Shown here: positions 1 to 9,606 of the stretch, one piece after another
Position numbering within the stretch: position 1 is the stretch's first letter
How the letters are laid out: each line of letters opens with the position of its first letter
Source of the DNA: Euptelea pleiosperma
Taxonomy: Eukaryota; Streptophyta; Magnoliopsida; Ranunculales; Eupteleaceae
Reading direction: 5' to 3'
NCBI GenBank assembly: GCA_035048495.1
Contig: JASUTR010000184.1
Coordinates: 186,001-250,000 of the forward strand
DNA: 64,000 nt
The notes under the pieces: model-generated
Databases searched by the model: none
What the model was told of the DNA's origin: nothing
Seen by the model: only the letters and a program-made list of their open reading frames with translations
Position numbers and translations under genes: made by a program

Positions 1-531
1 AAGTTATAGACCTAAGCATGTTACACATAAACTTAGTCCAATTAGAGACATTGTCGCATGAACAAAGCAAACGAGGTCCGACTCTCCTCGATCTTGTTCT
101 AACACTTGAAACCTGTTGAAACAATTATAATGGAAGAGATTGAGTCAAATTACGAGGTTCGGTTGCAAAAAGTAACTAGTTATAGAATTAGGCTTGCAAC
201 ACTCAACCTGTGTCCAATTATAGACATTGTCACTCATACAGAGCAAACGATTTCCGACTTTCCCCAGTCTTGTTCTAATACTTCAAACATGTTCAAAAAA
301 TTGTAATGGAAGAGATTGAGTCCAATTACAAGTTCCGGTTGCGAAAAGGTAACTAGTTATAGACCTAAGCTTGTAACACTCAAATAGAGTCCAATTAGAG
401 ACATTGTCGCACGAACTGAGTAAATGATTTTTTACGGTCCCCAATCTTGTTCTAATACTTCAAACGTGTTGAAACAATATTAATTGAAGACATTGAGTCA
501 AATTACAAGGTCCGCTTGTGAAAAAGTAACT

Positions 532-555
532 AGTTATAGACCTAGGTCTATAACT
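532..555. repeat. Perfect palindrome in a d-type monomer
   Basis: The 22 bases at 533-554 are GTTATAGACCT followed immediately by its own reverse complement; the flanking A (532) and T (555) extend the dyad to 24 bp with no spacer. The same 22-bp perfect palindrome recurs at 24142-24163 and 25538-25559. Most other d monomers differ by one base and so carry one mismatched pair; other monomer types keep a weaker dyad at the same place. Confidence 0.93.
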
Positions 556-1719
556 CTCAAACCGAATCTAATGAGTGACAGTGTTGCACGAACAGAGCGA
601 ATGAGTTCCGACTCTCCCAATCTCGTTCTAACACTTTAAACATGTTTAAACAATTGTAATGGAAGAGATTCAGTGAAATTACGAGGTCCGTTTGCAAAAA
701 AGTAACTTGTTAAAGACCTAGGCCTGTAACACTCAAACTGAGTCCAAGGAGTGACATTGTAGCACGAACAGAGCGAATGAGTTCTAACTCTCCTCAATCT
801 TGTTCTAACACTTCAAACATGTTCAAACAATTGTAATAGAAGTGATGGAGTCAAATTACGAGTTCCGGTTATGAAAAAGTAACTAGATATAGACCTAGGC
901 CTGTAACACTCAAACTGAGTCCAATGAGAGACATTATCGCACGAACAGAGCAAATGAGTTCCGATTTTGCCCAATCTTGTTCTAACAATTCAAATGTGTT
1001 GAAACAATTGTAATGGATTAGCTTAAGTAAAATTACGAGGTCCGGTTGCAGAAAAGTAACTAGTTATAGACCTAAGCATGTTACACCTAAACTTAGTCCA
1101 ATTAGAGACATTGTCGCACGAACAAAGCAAACGAGTTCCGACTCTCCTCAATCTTGTTCTAACACTTGAAATGTGTTGAAACAATTGTAATGGAAGAGAT
1201 TGAGTCAAATTACGAGGTCCAGTTGCGAAAAAGTAACTAATTATAGAATTAGGCTTGCAATACTCAAGCTGAGTCCAATTAGAGACATTGTCACTCATAC
1301 AGAGCAAACGAGTTCTGACTTTCCCCAGTCTTGTTCTAATACTTCAAACATGTTCAAACAATTGTAAAGGAAGAGATTGAGTCCAATTACGAGGTTCGGT
1401 TGCGAAAAAGTAACTAGTTATAGACCTAAGCTTGTAACACTCAAATAGAGTGCAATTAGAGACATTGTCGCACGAACTGAGTAAATGATTTTTTACTGTC
1501 CCTAATCTTGTTCTAACAGTTCAAACGGTTTTAAACAGTATTAAATGAAGATATTGAGTCAAATTACAAGGTCCACTTGTGAAAAAGTATCTAGTTATAG
1601 ACCTAGGCCTATAACGCTCAAACTGAATCTAATGAGTGACGTTGTTGACGAACAGAGCGAATGAGTTCCGACTCTCCCCAATCTCATTCTAACACTTCAA
1701 ACATGTTCAAACAATTGTA

Positions 1720-3371
1720 ATGGAAGAGATTGAGTCAAATTACGAGATCTGTTTGCAAAAAGTAACTTGTTGTAGACCTAGGCCTGTAACACTCAAACTC
1801 AGTCAAATGATTGACATTGTTGCACAAACAGAGCGAATGAGCTCCGACTCTCACCAATCTTGTTCTAACTCTTCAAACATGTTCAAACAATTGTAATGGA
1901 AGAAATTGAGTCAAATTATGAGGTCCGATTGCGAAAAAGTAACTAGTTATAGAACTAAGCTTGTAACACCTAAACTAAGTCGAATTAGAGACATTGTCGC
2001 ACGAACAAAGCAAACGAGTTCCGACTCTTGCCAATCTTGTTTTAACACTTCAAACATTTTGAAACAATTTCAATGGAATAGATTGAGTCCAATTACGAGG
2101 TCCGGTTGTGAAAAGGTAACTAGTTATAGACATAAGCTTGTAACACCTAAACTAAGTCCAATTAGAGACATTGTCGTACAAGCAGAGCAAACGAGTTCCG
2201 ATTCTCCCAAATTTTGTTCTAACACTGTAAACGTGTTGAAACAATTGTAATGGAAGAGATTGAGTCAAATTACGAGGTCCGGTTGTGAAAAAGTAACTAG
2301 TTATTGACCTAGGCTTGTAACACTCAAACTAAGTCCACTGAGAGACATTGTCGCAAGAACAGAGAAAACGACATCCGACTTTCCCTAGTCTTGTTCTAAT
2401 ACTTCAAATATGTTTAAGCAATTGTAATGGAAGAGATTGAGTTCGATTACTAGGTCTGGTTGTGAAAAAGTAACTAGTTATAGTCCTAAGCTTGTAACAC
2501 CTAAACTAATCCAATTAGAGACTTTGTCGCACGATAAGACCAAACGAGTTCCGATTCTCCCAAATTTTCTTCTAACACTGCGAACGTGTTGAAACAATTG
2601 TAATTGAAGAGATTGAGTCAAATTCTGAGGTCCGTTTGCTAAAAAGAAACTAGTTATAAACCTACGCCTGTAACACTCAAACTGAGTCCAATGAGTGACA
2701 TTGTTGCACAAACAGAGTGAATGTGTTCCGACTCTCCCCAATCTTGTTCTAACACTTCAAACATGTTCAAACAATTGTAATAGAAGTGATGGAGTCAAAT
2801 TACGAGTTCCGATTGTGAAAAAGCAACTAGTTATTGACCTAGGCCTGTAACACTCAAACTGAGTCCAATGAGAGACATTGTCGAACGAACAGAGCAAATG
2901 AGTTCCAACTTTGCACAATCTTGTTCTAACACTTCAAATGTGTTGAAACAATTGTAATGGAAGAGCTTAAATAAAATTACGAGGTCCAGTTGCAGAAAAG
3001 TAACTAGTTATGCACCTAGGCATGTTACACCTAAACTTAGTCCAATTAGAGACATTGTCGCACGAACAAATCAAACGAGTTCCGACTCTCCTCAATCTTG
3101 TTCTAACACTTGAAACGTGTTGAAACAATTGTAATGGAAGAGATTGAGTCAAATTACGAGGTTCGGTTGCGAAAAAGTAACTAGTTATAGAATTAGGCTT
3201 GCACAACTCAAACTGAGTCCAATTAGAGACATTGTCACTCATACAGAGCAAACGAGTTCCGACTTTCCCCAGTCTTGTTCTAATACTTAAAACATGTTCA
3301 AACAATTGTAATGGAAGAGATTGAGTCCAATTACGAGGTCCGGTTGCGAAAAAGTAACTAGTTATAGACCT
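1720..3371. repeat. 2.65-kb tandem duplication, unit 1 (left part)
   Basis: This stretch, continued at 5953-6953 after the LINE-1 insertion, matches 6954 to about 9606 with only scattered substitutions. The offset is 5,234 bp across the LINE. Removing the 2,571-bp insertion and 10-bp target duplication gives 2,653 bp, i.e. 15 monomers. Boundaries are approximate because flanking monomers are also similar. Confidence 0.85.
1939..2822. repeat. Five-monomer g-h-i-j-k satellite cassette, copy 1
   Basis: Five consecutive monomers differ from the a-f set. They have markers such as GTAACACCTAAACTAAGTCG (g), GTCGTACAAGCAGAGC (h), AAGTCCACTGAGAGAC (i), GAGACTTTGTCGCACGATAAG (j, first 20 bases diagnostic) and GAGTGAATGTGTTCCG (k). 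The same ordered cassette recurs at 7173-8056, 12642-13715 (interrupted by a LINE tail) and 53987-54871. Confidence 0.85.
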
Positions 3372-3381
3372 AAGCTTGTAA
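3372..3381 (+). repeat. Target-site duplication of LINE-1 (left copy)
   Basis: AAGCTTGTAA immediately precedes LINE-1 and is repeated at 5953-5962 directly after its poly(A). It comes from the head of a c-type monomer. The first two A bases are ambiguous with the tail. Confidence 0.88.
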
Positions 3382-3483
3382 GTAGCAATACACTTAGCTA
3401 TTGCTCATGAGGTGCACAAGATCAATATAGCAACTGACTCGGAAGTAGCAGTGGGTGTTATCAAGGGAACTTATTCGATACCG
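3382..3483 (+). pseudogene. RNase H fragment at the 5' end of LINE-1 (chimeric segment)
   Basis: Read from 3382, this fragment gives a peptide containing KINIATDSEVAVGVIKGTYS. It aligns with the RNase H block IATDSEAAVAIIKGTSS found at the 3' end of LINE-1's own ORF2 and carries the third catalytic Asp (ATDS). At the nucleotide level it differs from LINE-1's own RNase H at many sites, so it comes from another LINE copy. It has no start codon and is in a different frame from the RT that follows. The junction shares a few bases (CCGTTGG) with both parents. It has no expected function. Confidence 0.85.
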
Positions 3484-5857
3484 TTGGGATTTTTTGTTGG
3501 ATATGCTATATATGCTAAACTTTCACCCTATCTTGATCGAATTGGTTCGAATTTGTTTAACATCAGCGAGATATTCCATCCTCATCAATGGCAGCCCGGA
3601 AGGTTATTTTGCAGGACGGAAGGGTATTAGACAAGGGGACCCAATGTCGCCTTATTTGTTTGTGTTGGCTATGGAGATGTTTAGTCACTTATTAAAGCTT
3701 CGAGTTCTTGAAGGATCTTTCAAACTTCACCCCAAATGCTATAATCCTCTTATCTCTCATATGTGCTTTGCGGATGACCTTATGGTCTTTTTTGGTGGCG
3801 ATGTCCAGTCAGCTTGTACTCTTAATGATACATTGGCTTTATTCAATGAAGCTTCGGGTCTGGATGCTAATAGGGACAAAAGCACTTTATTTTGTGCTGG
3901 GGTTGAGGCTGCTAGTAAAGAAGAAATTCTGGAAATTCTTGGCTTCAAAGAAGGGGTCAGTCCTATATGCTATTTAGGCTTACCTCTTCTATCCACAAGA
4001 CTTAGAGCTGTGGATTGCCAACCCCTTCTTGATCGTATGATGCAACGAATCCAATCTTGGAAAGGAAAGTTCCTATCTTATGCGGGTCGTATGGAGCTTG
4101 TTCGATCCGTTCTTTGCAGCATTCAGGTATATTGGAGCCATTGTTTTGTCCTCCCTAAACTTATCATCAAGAAGATCAATGGTTTATGTGCTCGTTTTCT
4201 GTGGGGAGGTCCAGAGCTACTTAAGAAGTTCCATACTATTGCTTGGGAAACGCTTTGTAAGCCTAAAAGCGAAGGGGGATTAGGCTTCAAAAATATTGAA
4301 CTCTGGAACAAAGCGGCTGTTATGAGATATACCTTTGCTATTGCCATCAGCAAAGATAATATCTGGGTGAATTGGGCTAGAGCTAATCTTATTAAGAAGA
4401 AGATGTTCTGGACTATGGAAGTCCCGAGTGATTGCTCGTGGATTTGGAGGAAAGTCTTGGCTAGTAGGAAGATGGCTAGCAAGCTTATTCAACACCTCAT
4501 TGCTAATGGCGAAGGAACTAAGCTCTGGCATGATCCTTGGCACCCTAAAGGTATATTAATAGATACTTTCTCTCGGAATTCTCGGTTCGACACTAGACTG
4601 AGATTGGAAGATAAAGTGTCTACACTTATATCCAATGGGGAATGGGTTAAACCACTAGGGATGACTGAGGAATTGGAACAGACTTGGACTGGCATTTATA
4701 CTCTTGAATTAGATAATAGTTCTGAGCAAGATGAGATTGTTTGGCAGCCTTCAAGTTCGGGCGACTTCACTCTATCTTCTGCCTATGAAGCTTTAAGTAG
4801 GCCAGGTAACAAAGTGGACTGGAATTCTCTTGTTTGGAGCAAAAATGTTATACCAAGACATAGCTTCATTTTTTGGTTGGCTATTAATGGTGGTTTGCTT
4901 ACAAGGGATAAACCTCAAATCAAGAACTTTATACCTGACACGTTCTGTGTCCTATGTGGAGTAGAAGAAGAAAATATAAATCATCTCTTCTTTGATTGTT
5001 CTTTTTCAAAATTTATTTGGTCTCAGGTTCTCCAATTCTCAAGGTATAATAGGACTGTGGCAGATTCTACTCAAGAAGCCCAATGGATTTTGCATAACTT
5101 CATGGGTAAATCCATACAAGGTCAAGTGATGAGAGTGGCCTTACATGCTACGGTCTATTATATATGGAGGGAACGAAATGCTCGCATTTTCCAGAATTCT
5201 TGTCAGCCAAAGGAATCGATTCTCAAGCACGTTATTGATATAACTAAGCTTAAATTCACATCTGCTAGCAACAAAACGGAGGACAACCCGAGCACTAGAG
5301 AATTCTTCACTGCATGGAGGATAGAAGTTGATTACTATCATATCCATCCTACCTCTTGTAAATGGACAGCGCCTAAGAGTGGGCATCTTCTCCTAAATAC
5401 AGATGGTTCTTTCAAGCCTGAATCAGCCGGCTATGGTGGGATCATTAGGAATTCCAATGGCGAATCTTTCCTTGCATATGCAGCAGGTACTAGGAAAATT
5501 TCAGTCCTCTTCCATGAACTCCAGGCTATATCTATGGGACTCCAAATTGCTAGTTCCAAAGGTGTGAGGAAGATCCTAATAGCTACTGATTCAGAAGCTG
5601 CTGTGGCTATCATTAAAGGGACTTCTTCTGTTCCTTGGCAAGTTAAAAAGCTAGTTCGCTTGATTCACTTGCATTGGGTCAAGTTTGAAGATGTTGACAT
5701 TGGCCATATTTACCGTGAAACTAATAGGGCTGCCGATCACTTAGCGTCCCTATATAAGTGTAATGGACTTGTAATGTTGTATCCGCCAGCTTTTAGTAGC
5801 TATCTATGTTCTATCCTCTTTCAGGACGCCAATGGGCAAATGTATTTCCGAATGTAA
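3482..5857 (+). CDS. LINE ORF2 protein fragment: reverse transcriptase (partial), zf-RVT, RNase H
   Basis: An open frame of ~791 codons ending at TAA 5855-5857, corresponding to the C-terminal half or more of a plant L1 ORF2 protein. It opens inside the RT palm at RWDF, so the first catalytic Asp (in the KIDL..AFD motif of the other copies) is missing. The RT motif GIRQGDP and the catalytic FADD (about 3767-3778) are present. A zinc-binding domain follows with C-X2-C-X8-H-X4-C at 4946-4999, then RNase H with NTDGS (Asp at 5402), FHELQA, ATDS and ETNRAAD, giving the four-acidic-residue set. The frame runs upstream to 3455 with no ATG, so there is no credible start and this is a 5'-truncated, non-autonomous copy. 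Unlike LINE-2 it has no stop or frameshift in the retained part, consistent with youth. The family role is target-primed reverse transcription in the nucleus. Confidence 0.9.
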   Translation, partial: RWDFLLDMLYMLNFHPILIELVRICLTSARYSILINGSPEGYFAGRKGIRQGDPMSPYLFVLAMEMFSHLLKLRVLEGSFKLHPKCYNPLISHMCFADDLMVFFGGDVQSACTLNDTLALFNEASGLDANRDKSTLFCAGVEAASKEEILEILGFKEGVSPICYLGLPLLSTRLRAVDCQPLLDRMMQRIQSWKGKFLSYAGRMELVRSVLCSIQVYWSHCFVLPKLIIKKINGLCARFLWGGPELLKKFHTIAWETLCKPKSEGGLGFKNIELWNKAAVMRYTFAIAISKDNIWVNWARANLIKKKMFWTMEVPSDCSWIWRKVLASRKMASKLIQHLIANGEGTKLWHDPWHPKGILIDTFSRNSRFDTRLRLEDKVSTLISNGEWVKPLGMTEELEQTWTGIYTLELDNSSEQDEIVWQPSSSGDFTLSSAYEALSRPGNKVDWNSLVWSKNVIPRHSFIFWLAINGGLLTRDKPQIKNFIPDTFCVLCGVEEENINHLFFDCSFSKFIWSQVLQFSRYNRTVADSTQEAQWILHNFMGKSIQGQVMRVALHATVYYIWRERNARIFQNSCQPKESILKHVIDITKLKFTSASNKTEDNPSTREFFTAWRIEVDYYHIHPTSCKWTAPKSGHLLLNTDGSFKPESAGYGGIIRNSNGESFLAYAAGTRKISVLFHELQAISMGLQIASSKGVRKILIATDSEAAVAIIKGTSSVPWQVKKLVRLIHLHWVKFEDVDIGHIYRETNRAADHLASLYKCNGLVMLYPPAFSSYLCSILFQDANGQMYFRM

Positions 5858-5910
5858 TGTTCTGAATTTTAAAGTCAGGTAGGGGTCTGCCTAACCCCAA
5901 GCTTACTGAT

Positions 5911-5952
<42 letters not shown>
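5858..5952 (+). other. LINE-1 3' UTR and poly(A)
   Basis: A short 3' UTR contains the 29-bp motif shared by all LINE copies here (5874-5902, beginning GTCAGGTAGGGGTC), with a GGGGT/ACCCC stem of 5 bp around a 7-nt loop at 5882-5898, followed by the A run starting at 5912. Confidence 0.88.
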
Positions 5953-5957
<5 letters not shown>

Positions 5958-5962
5958 TGTAA
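5953..5962 (+). repeat. Target-site duplication of LINE-1 (right copy)
   Basis: AAGCTTGTAA directly follows the A tail and matches 3372-3381; the c monomer then resumes with CACTCAAATAGAGTCC. Confidence 0.88.
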
Positions 5963-6953
5963 CACTCAAATAGAGTCCAATTAGAGACATTGTCGCAAAA
6001 ACTAAGTAAACGATTTTTTACTGTCTCCAATCTTGTTCTAACACTTCAAACGTGTTCAAACAATATTAATCGAGGAGATTGAGTCAAATTACAAGGTCCG
6101 CTTGTGAAAAAGTAACTAGTTATAGACCTAGGCCTATAACGCTCAAACCGAATCTAATGAGTGACAGTGTTGCACGAACAGAGCGAATGAATTCCGACTC
6201 TCCCTAATCTCGTTCTAACACTTTAAATATGTTCAAACAATCGTAATGGAAGAGATTGAGCGAAATTACGAGGTCCGTTTGCAAAAAAATAACTTGTTAT
6301 AGACCTAGGCCTGTAACACTCAAACTGAGTCCAAGGAGTGACATTGTAGCACGAACAGAGCGAATAAGTTCTGACTTTCCCTAATCTTGTTCTAACACTT
6401 CAAACATGTTCAAACAATTGTAATAGAAGTGATGGAGTCAAATTACGAGGTCCGGTTGTGAAAAAGTAATTAGATATAGACCTAGGCCTGTAACAGTCAA
6501 ACTGAGTCTAATGAGAGACATTGTCGCACGAACAGAGCAAATGAGTTCCGATTTTGCCCAATCATGTTCTAACACTTCAAATGTGTTGAAACAATTATAA
6601 TGGATGAGCTTAAGTAAAATTACGAGGTCCGATCGCAGAAAAGTATCAAGTTATAGACTTAAGCATGTTACACATACACTTAGTCCAATTAGAGACATTG
6701 TCGCACGAACAAAGCAAACGAGTTCCGACTCTCCTCGATCTTGTTCTAACACTTGAAACGTGTTGAAACAATTGTAATGGAAGAGATTGAGTCAAATTAC
6801 GAGGTCCGGTTGCAAAAACGTAACTAGTTATAGAATTAGGCTTGCAACACTCAAACTGTGTCCAATTATAGACATTGTTACTCATACAGAGCAAACGATT
6901 TCCGACTTTCCCCAGTCTTGTTCTAATACTTCAAATATGTTCAAACAATTGTA

Positions 6954-9606
6954 ATGGAAGAGATTGAGTCAAATTACGAGATCTGTTTGCAAAAAGTAAC
7001 TTGTTGTAGACCTAGGCCTGTAACACTCAAACTCAGTCAAATGATTGACATTGTTGCACAAACAGAGCGAATGAGCTCTGACTCTCACCAATCTTGTTCT
7101 AACTCTTCAAACATGTTCAAACAATTGTAATGGAAGAAATTGAGTCAAATTATGAGGTCCGATTGCGAAAAAGTAACTAGTTATAGAACTAAGCTTGTAA
7201 CACCTAAACTAAGTCGAATTAGAGACATTGTCGCACGAACAAAGCAAACGAGTTCCGACTCTTGCCAATCTTGTTTTAACACTTCAAACATTTTGAAACA
7301 ATTTCAATGGAATAGATTGAGTCCAATTACGAGGTCCGGTTGTGAAAAGGTAACTAGTTATAGACATGAGCTTGTAACACCTAAACTAAGTCCAATTAGA
7401 GACATTGTCGTACAAGCAGAGCAAACGAGTTCCGATTCTCCCAAATTTTGTTCTAACACTGTAAACGTGTTGAAACAATTGTAATGGAAGAGATTGAGTC
7501 AAATTACGAGGTCCGGTTGTGAAAAAGTAACTAGTTATTGACCTAGGCTTGTAACACTCAAACTAAGTCCACTGAGAGACATTGTCGCAAGAACAGAGAA
7601 AACGACTTCCGACTTTCCCTAGTCTTGTTCTAATACTTCAAATATGTTTAAGCAATTGTAATGGAAGAGATTGAGTTCGATTACTAGGTCTGGTTGTGAA
7701 AAAGTAACTAGTTATAGTCCTAAGCTTGTAACACCTAAACTAATCCAATTAGAGACTTTGTCGCACGATAAGACCAAACGAGTTCCGATTCTACCAAATT
7801 TTCTTCTAACACTGCGAACGTATTGAAACAATTGTAATTGAAGAGATTGAGTCAAATTCTGAGGTCCGTTTGCTAAAAAGAAACTAGTTATAGACCTACG
7901 CCTGTAACACTCAAACTGAGTCCAATGAATGACATTGTTGCACAAACAGAGTGAATGTGTTCCGACTCTCCCCAATCTTGTTCTAACACTTCAAACATGT
8001 TCAAACAATTGTAATAGAAGTGATGGAGTCAAATTACGAGTTCCGGTTGTGAAAAAGCAACTAGTTATAGCCCTAGGCCTGTAACACTCAAACTGAGTCC
8101 AATGAGAGACATTGTCGAACGAACAGAGCAAATGAGTTCCAACTTTGCACAATCTTGTTCTAACACTTCAAATGTGTTGAAACAATTGTAATTGAAGAGC
8201 TTAAATAAAATTACGAGGTCCAGTTGCAGAAAAGTAACTAGTTATGCACCTAGGCATGTTACACCTAAACTTAGTCCAATTAGAGACATTGTCGCACGAA
8301 CAAATCAAATGAGTTCCGACTCCCCTCAATCTTGTTCTAACACTTGAAACGTGTTGAAACAATTGTAATGGAAGAGATTGAGTTAAATTACGAGGTCCGG
8401 TTGCGAAAAAGTAACTAGTTATAGAATTAGGCTTGCAACACTCAAACTGAGTCAAATTAGAGACATTGTCACTCATACAGAGCAAACGAGTTCCGACTTT
8501 TCCCAGTCTTGTTCTAATACTTCAAACATGTTCAAACAATTGTAATAGAAGAGATTGAGTCCAATTACGAGGTCCGGATGCGAAAAAGTAACTAGTTATA
8601 GACCTAAGCTTGTAACACTCAAATAGAGTCCAATTAGAGACATTGTCACAAAAACTGAGTAAACAATTTTTTACTGTCTCCAATCTTGTTCTAACACTTC
8701 AAACGTGTTCAAACAATATTAATCGAAGTGATTGAGTCAAATTACAAGGTCCGCTTGTGAAAAAGTAACTAGTTATAGACCTAGGCCAATAACGCTCAAA
8801 CCGAATCTAATGAGTGACAGTGTTGCACGAACAGAGCGAATGAATTTCGACTCTCCCTAATCTCGTTCTAACACTTTAAATATGTTCAAACAATCATAAT
8901 GGTAGAGATTGAGTGAAATTACGAGGTCCGTTTGCAAAAAAATAACTTGTTATAGACCTAGGCCTGTAACACTCAAACTGAGTCCAAGGAGTGACATTGT
9001 AGCACGAACAGAGCGAATAAGTTCTGACTCTCCCCAATCTTGTTCTAACACTTCAAACATGTTCAAACAATTGTAATAGAAGTGATGGAGTCAAATTACG
9101 AGGTCCGGTTGTGAAAAAGTAATTAGATATAGACCTAGGCCTGTAACAGTCAAACTGAGTCTAATGAGAGACATTGTCGCACGAACAGAGCAAATGAGTT
9201 CCGATTTTGCCCAATCATGTTCTAACACTTCAAATGTGTTGAAACAATTGTAATGGATGAGCTTAAGTAAAATTACGAGGTCCGATCGCAGAAAAGTAAC
9301 AAGTTATAGACCTAAGCATGTTACACATAAACTTAGTCCAATTAGAGACATTGTCGCACGAACAAAGCAAACGAGTTCCGACTCTCCTCGATCTTGTTCT
9401 AACACTTGAAACCTATTGAAACAATTGTAATTGAAGAGATTGAGTCAAATTACGAGGTCCGGTTGCAAAAAAGTAACTAGTTATAGAATTAGGCTTGCAA
9501 AACTCAACCTGTGTCCAATTATAGACATTGTCACTCATACAGAGCAAACGATTTCCGACTTTCCCCAGTCTTGTTCTAATACTTCAAACATGTTCAAACA
9601 ATTGTA
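6954..9606. repeat. 2.65-kb tandem duplication, unit 2 (no LINE inside)
   Basis: A fifteen-monomer block matching 1720-3371 plus 5953-6953. Shared rare variants include GAGATCTGTTTGC at the left end, the g-h-i-j-k cassette, and the d monomer reading CTCTCCCTAATCTCG (6198 and about 8850). The site corresponding to the LINE-1 insertion (near 8606) is intact. Edges are approximate. Confidence 0.85.
7173..8056. repeat. g-h-i-j-k satellite cassette, copy 2
   Basis: Near-identical to 1939-2822 at an offset of 5,234 bp; it belongs to the second unit of the 2.65-kb duplication. Confidence 0.85.

Larger units (their letters stand above)
1..3381. repeat. 177-bp satellite array, segment 1 (left of LINE-1)
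   Basis: Tandem ~177-bp monomers, AT-rich, each with recognisable blocks such as GTAACTAGTTATAGACCTA, CACTCAAACTGAGTCCAA and CAAACAATTGTAATGGAAGAG. By the variable block after GTTATAGA the order is a-b-c-d-e-f-a-b-c-d-e'-g-h-i-j-k-f-a-b-c. The b monomer marker (TATAGAATTAGG) recurs at about 181 and 1242, a spacing of 1,061 bp, i.e. six monomers. Open frames of 60-115 codons inside this segment are a by-product of 177 being divisible by 3 and are not genes. No gene is seen here. Confidence 0.96.
3382..5952 (+). mobile_element. LINE-1: 5'-truncated, chimeric plant L1-type LINE
   Basis: A non-LTR retrotransposon inserted into a c-type satellite monomer. It ends in a 43-base A run (5912-5954, the last two A possibly part of the target duplication) and is flanked by a 10-bp target-site duplication. 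It lacks ORF1, the endonuclease and the N-terminal part of the reverse transcriptase. Its first ~100 bp do not belong there: they encode an RNase H segment in the sense orientation, joined to RT sequence at about 3481-3485. Because this segment lies inside the target duplication it was probably part of the inserted cDNA. The long uninterrupted A tail and open reading frame suggest a recent insertion, and the second copy of the surrounding 2.65-kb satellite duplication has the empty site near 8606. Confidence 0.95.

Noticed and set aside
1023..1307. Recurrent ~94-codon minus-strand open frames (beginning MLCMSDNVSNWTQF and similar) in almost every HOR unit, plus 60-115-codon frames on either strand in the satellite
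   Set aside because: 177 bp is 59 codons, so a monomer lacking stops in one frame gives a 59-residue periodic translation. The frames start and end at arbitrary monomer variants, vary freely, and have no start context, domain or signal. They are satellite, not a repeat-protein family.
3455..3481. Start codon for the LINE-1 open frame at 3455
   Set aside because: The codon is GTG inside the foreign RNase H segment and there is no in-frame ATG before the RT part; the frame is simply open through a chimeric junction.
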